Source: PMP191F sp047602185
GTDB lineage: Bacteria > Bacteroidota > Bacteroidia > Chitinophagales > Chitinophagaceae
Assembly: GCA_047602185.1 (NCBI GenBank)
Contig: JASGHY010000001.1
Location: 930,001-994,000 of the forward strand
Length of the DNA stretch: 64,000 bases
Direction of reading: 5' to 3'
Shown piece after piece: positions 61,546-64,000 of the stretch. The number at the start of each line of letters is the position of its first letter. The first letter of the stretch is position 1. A program made the translations under genes and the position numbers. A model generated the notes under the pieces. That model saw only the letters and a list, made by a program, of their open reading frames with translations, did no database searches and had not been told where the DNA came from.

Positions 61546-64000
61546 ATGCAATTCTCTACTCTGAAAGAGTGCAGGGCATTATTGCGCCTGGACTGTATGT
61601 TTCGCCGATGTAAAATGTTCCTTTTTTTTCTCTTATTTTTTCTATTCATTCTTCAATCGAATGCCGGTGTATTATCACAAGTAATTACTTTATCTGTAAA
61701 AAAAGCCTCGCTTGAGAAAGTATTCCGTGAAATACGCAGGCAAACCGGCTACACCTTCGTTTACACCAACGAACTACTCCGCAACACAAAACCCGTAGAC
61801 CTGGAAGTACAATCCACTTCGCTGGAAACCGTACTTAATCTTTGTCTGAAAGACCAGCCCCTTACTTACGCCATTGTGGAGAAGGTTATTGTGTTGAAAG
61901 AAAAGCCTGTTGAGGAGAAGAAAGAAAATGTTTCAGGCGATAAAGAGACTAATGAAGTTCAGGGAAGGGTAACTAATTCTGGGGGGGAGCCTTTGGCTAA
62001 TGCAAGTGTGGTGATCGGGCGAACCGGTTATGGTACGCAAACTAATTCAAATGGTGTTTTTAAACTACGTAGCGTCAATAGTGAAGATGCAATAACTGTT
62101 ACTTATACCGGCTACAAACCGCAAAGTCAGAAAATAGGAGACAGAAAAAGAATTTTACTTGTCATGGAAATTGCGGATAATGAGCTTGATGAGGCTGTAG
62201 TGCAAGCATATGGTACTACTACCCGCAGACTCACTACCAGCAACATTGTTAAAGTAAGTGCAACGGAAATAGAACGTCAGCCGGTAATGAATCCTTTACT
62301 TGCTTTACAGGGAAAGGTTGCCGGTCTGGAAGTGAAACAGGTGAATGGGTACGCCAGTGGACCTATTAAAGTAGAGTTAAGGGGACGCAGCGCAATAGGC
62401 AACTTTCCTTCGGATCCGTTATACATAATTGATGGCACACCTCTGACTATTTTGAATGTTGGAGGGAATGCAAATTATCAGAGAGGGTCCACAGGTTTTT
62501 TACAAACAGGGGGTGGATTTAATGGTCCGGCTAATGGGCAAAGTCCACTTTTTAATATAAATCCTTCAGATATTGAAAGTATTGAAGTATTAAAAGATGC
62601 CGATGCTACAGCTATTTATGGCTCAAGAGGTGCCAATGGTGTGATACTTATTACTACAAAAAAGGGAAAGGTGGGTAAGACTATATTTGATTTTAAGGTG
62701 CAGCAAGGTGTTAGTAAGTTTACCCGCTATTGGAATATGCTTAATGCAAAGCAATATTTTGAGATGCGTCGGGAAGCATTAAAAAATGACAATCTGAATC
62801 CTACGACGTCGAATGCATACGACTTATTAGTTTGGGATACAACAAGAATAACGGATTGGCAAAAGCAGCTATATGGTGGTACAGGAAGAAATACTGATGT
62901 GCAATTAAGTTTGTCAGGTGGGGATGCCCGTACCAACTTCAGGATATCAGGTAGCTATAATCGCAGTACAAATATTCTTACAGCCAGTGGGGCAGACAGA
63001 AGAGCATCAGTGTCTGTAAATCTTTCTCATCGTTCTGTTGATGAGAAATTCAATGTTGTATTAAATAGCATATACAGCTATACTAAATCCGATATGGCAA
63101 ACTTGCCCGGGAAAGTTAATATGCCTCCTAATGCTCCTCCGGTTTTTGATATTTCAGGTAAACCTAATTATGCAGGCTGGGCTCCGATTCGTGGGCAGTA
63201 TCCGTTTGCTGGCTTATTTCAGCCATATACAGCTGCCACAAACTTTCTGAATGCATCCTTATCATTAAGTTACCTGCCTGTAAAAGGATTGAGAATTAGT
63301 TGCAGCGGTGGGTATAATTATGGTCAGGCAAATCAAACCTATCTTAAACCTATAGCTTCTCAGGACCCGTTAAATAATCCATTGGGAAGCGCCCAATTTG
63401 GATATAATAATAACAAAAATTGGATTGTTGAACCTCAGGCGTCTTATGATATAGTATTAGGGAAGGGGATATTAAGTACATTGGTTGGAGGGTCTTTGCA
63501 ACAAACAATTACTCAAGGAACAATGCTGGCGGCTGATGGATTTACCAACGATGCTTTGCTAATGACAGTTTCTAATGCTTCGACACAGTATGGAACAGAC
63601 AATTACGGTCAATATAAGTATGCTGCATTGTTTAGTCGAATTACTTATAATTGGGCAAATAAATACATTCTAAACCTGAACGCACGCAGGGATGGCTCAA
63701 GTAGATTTGGGGCAGGTAGTCAATTCGGTAATTTTGGTTCAATTGGAGCGGCGTGGATTTTTACTTCTGAAAAATGGCTGGGTGATCATGTAGGTTTCCT
63801 AAGCTTTGGTAAACTGAGAGCAAGTTATGGTACTACCGGTAGCGATGCTGTAAATGATTATGCATATCTTACCCGTTGGTCATCCAGTGGACTACAGTCT
63901 TATGGCGGAGTTCAGCCAATCAGTCCCCGTCAACATGCTAATCCTGATTTTCAATGGCAGGTCAATAAGAAGCTAGATGCTACTCTTGATTTAGGGTTAT
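61546..64000 (+). CDS. SusC/RagA-family TonB-dependent transducer with STN domain, partial
   Basis: Runs off the right edge; 818 residues visible, no stop. From the ATG at 61546: a hydrophobic segment (MFLFFLLFFLFILQSNAG), an STN domain (about 45-120: LSVKKASLEKVFREIRRQTG; DLEVQSTSLETVLNLCLKDQ), a carboxypeptidase-regulatory-like domain (VQGRVTNSGGEPLANASVVI), the plug (LLALQGKVAGLEVKQVNGYA; AIYGSRGANGVILITTKKGK) and barrel strands. The STN domain is the hallmark of receptors that signal through FecR, here the gene just upstream. The signal sequence has an extended N-terminal region; the Met at 61597 or 61615 may be the true start. Confidence 0.93.
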   Translation, partial: MQFSTLKECRALLRLDCMFRRCKMFLFFLLFFLFILQSNAGVLSQVITLSVKKASLEKVFREIRRQTGYTFVYTNELLRNTKPVDLEVQSTSLETVLNLCLKDQPLTYAIVEKVIVLKEKPVEEKKENVSGDKETNEVQGRVTNSGGEPLANASVVIGRTGYGTQTNSNGVFKLRSVNSEDAITVTYTGYKPQSQKIGDRKRILLVMEIADNELDEAVVQAYGTTTRRLTTSNIVKVSATEIERQPVMNPLLALQGKVAGLEVKQVNGYASGPIKVELRGRSAIGNFPSDPLYIIDGTPLTILNVGGNANYQRGSTGFLQTGGGFNGPANGQSPLFNINPSDIESIEVLKDADATAIYGSRGANGVILITTKKGKVGKTIFDFKVQQGVSKFTRYWNMLNAKQYFEMRREALKNDNLNPTTSNAYDLLVWDTTRITDWQKQLYGGTGRNTDVQLSLSGGDARTNFRISGSYNRSTNILTASGADRRASVSVNLSHRSVDEKFNVVLNSIYSYTKSDMANLPGKVNMPPNAPPVFDISGKPNYAGWAPIRGQYPFAGLFQPYTAATNFLNASLSLSYLPVKGLRISCSGGYNYGQANQTYLKPIASQDPLNNPLGSAQFGYNNNKNWIVEPQASYDIVLGKGILSTLVGGSLQQTITQGTMLAADGFTNDALLMTVSNASTQYGTDNYGQYKYAALFSRITYNWANKYILNLNARRDGSSRFGAGSQFGNFGSIGAAWIFTSEKWLGDHVGFLSFGKLRASYGTTGSDAVNDYAYLTRWSSSGLQSYGGVQPISPRQHANPDFQWQVNKKLDATLDLGL

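Overview
The window looks like a chromosomal segment of a Bacteroidota bacterium, most likely a Chitinophagaceae-type soil or rhizosphere organism. This rests on family content, not on a database search: three SusC/RagA receptors (one cut by the right edge), two SusD/RagB lipoproteins, three ECF sigma factors and two FecR anti-sigma factors of the Bacteroidota type, many exported proteins ending their signal peptide in AQ, lipoproteins with Cys-Lys or Cys-Asn after the lipobox, and a few -7 boxes of the TAnnTTTG form. I see no rRNA, tRNA, CRISPR array, prophage or classical insertion sequence. The only transposase-like gene is a REP-associated tyrosine transposase (RAYT).

Layout. 0-6.4 kb: small housekeeping genes on the minus strand (HAD phosphatase, RAYT with its own flanking hairpins, CbpM/CbpA co-chaperone pair, truncated haemoglobin with an FNR-like regulator, MobA-like protein, LolA-like periplasmic protein). 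6.9-15.5 kb: an OmpA/TSP3 outer membrane protein, a SusC/SusD pair without a local sigma/FecR pair, and an exported M1 peptidase. 16.7-31.5 kb: AraC-type membrane regulator, NAGPA-like protein, DUF2625 protein, SMC, ferritin, DUF486 protein, Ycf48-like protein, exported rhodanese-thioredoxin fusion, Xaa-Pro peptidase, two multi-pass membrane proteins of unknown function and a transglutaminase-like membrane protein. 31.8-40.4 kb: regulators without obvious partners (ECF sigma, XRE, LacI, LytTR), an SMI1/KNR4 protein, a SET-domain protein and small lipoproteins.

40.8-64 kb is the most coherent part and reads as a phosphate-ester scavenging region: a Tat-exported phosphocholine-type phospholipase C; then ECF sigma, FecR, SusC, SusD, a purple-acid-phosphatase-like enzyme and a two-domain protein joining a glycerophosphodiesterase/PI-PLC-like domain to an alkaline phosphatase; then a second ECF sigma, an NPP-type phosphodiesterase, a second FecR and a SusC with an N-terminal STN domain running off the window. 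The likely logic is that exported esterases release phosphate or polar head groups and SusC/D complexes import the products under sigma/FecR control.

The intergenic DNA is unusual. It carries at least three separate repeat systems: hairpin pairs next to the RAYT, a five-copy double-hairpin palindrome, and a patchwork of short modules reused in both orientations. It also holds one long inverted pair about 42 kb apart whose 121-bp core is identical at 120 positions. These are the features I would examine first, together with the phosphate-ester region.
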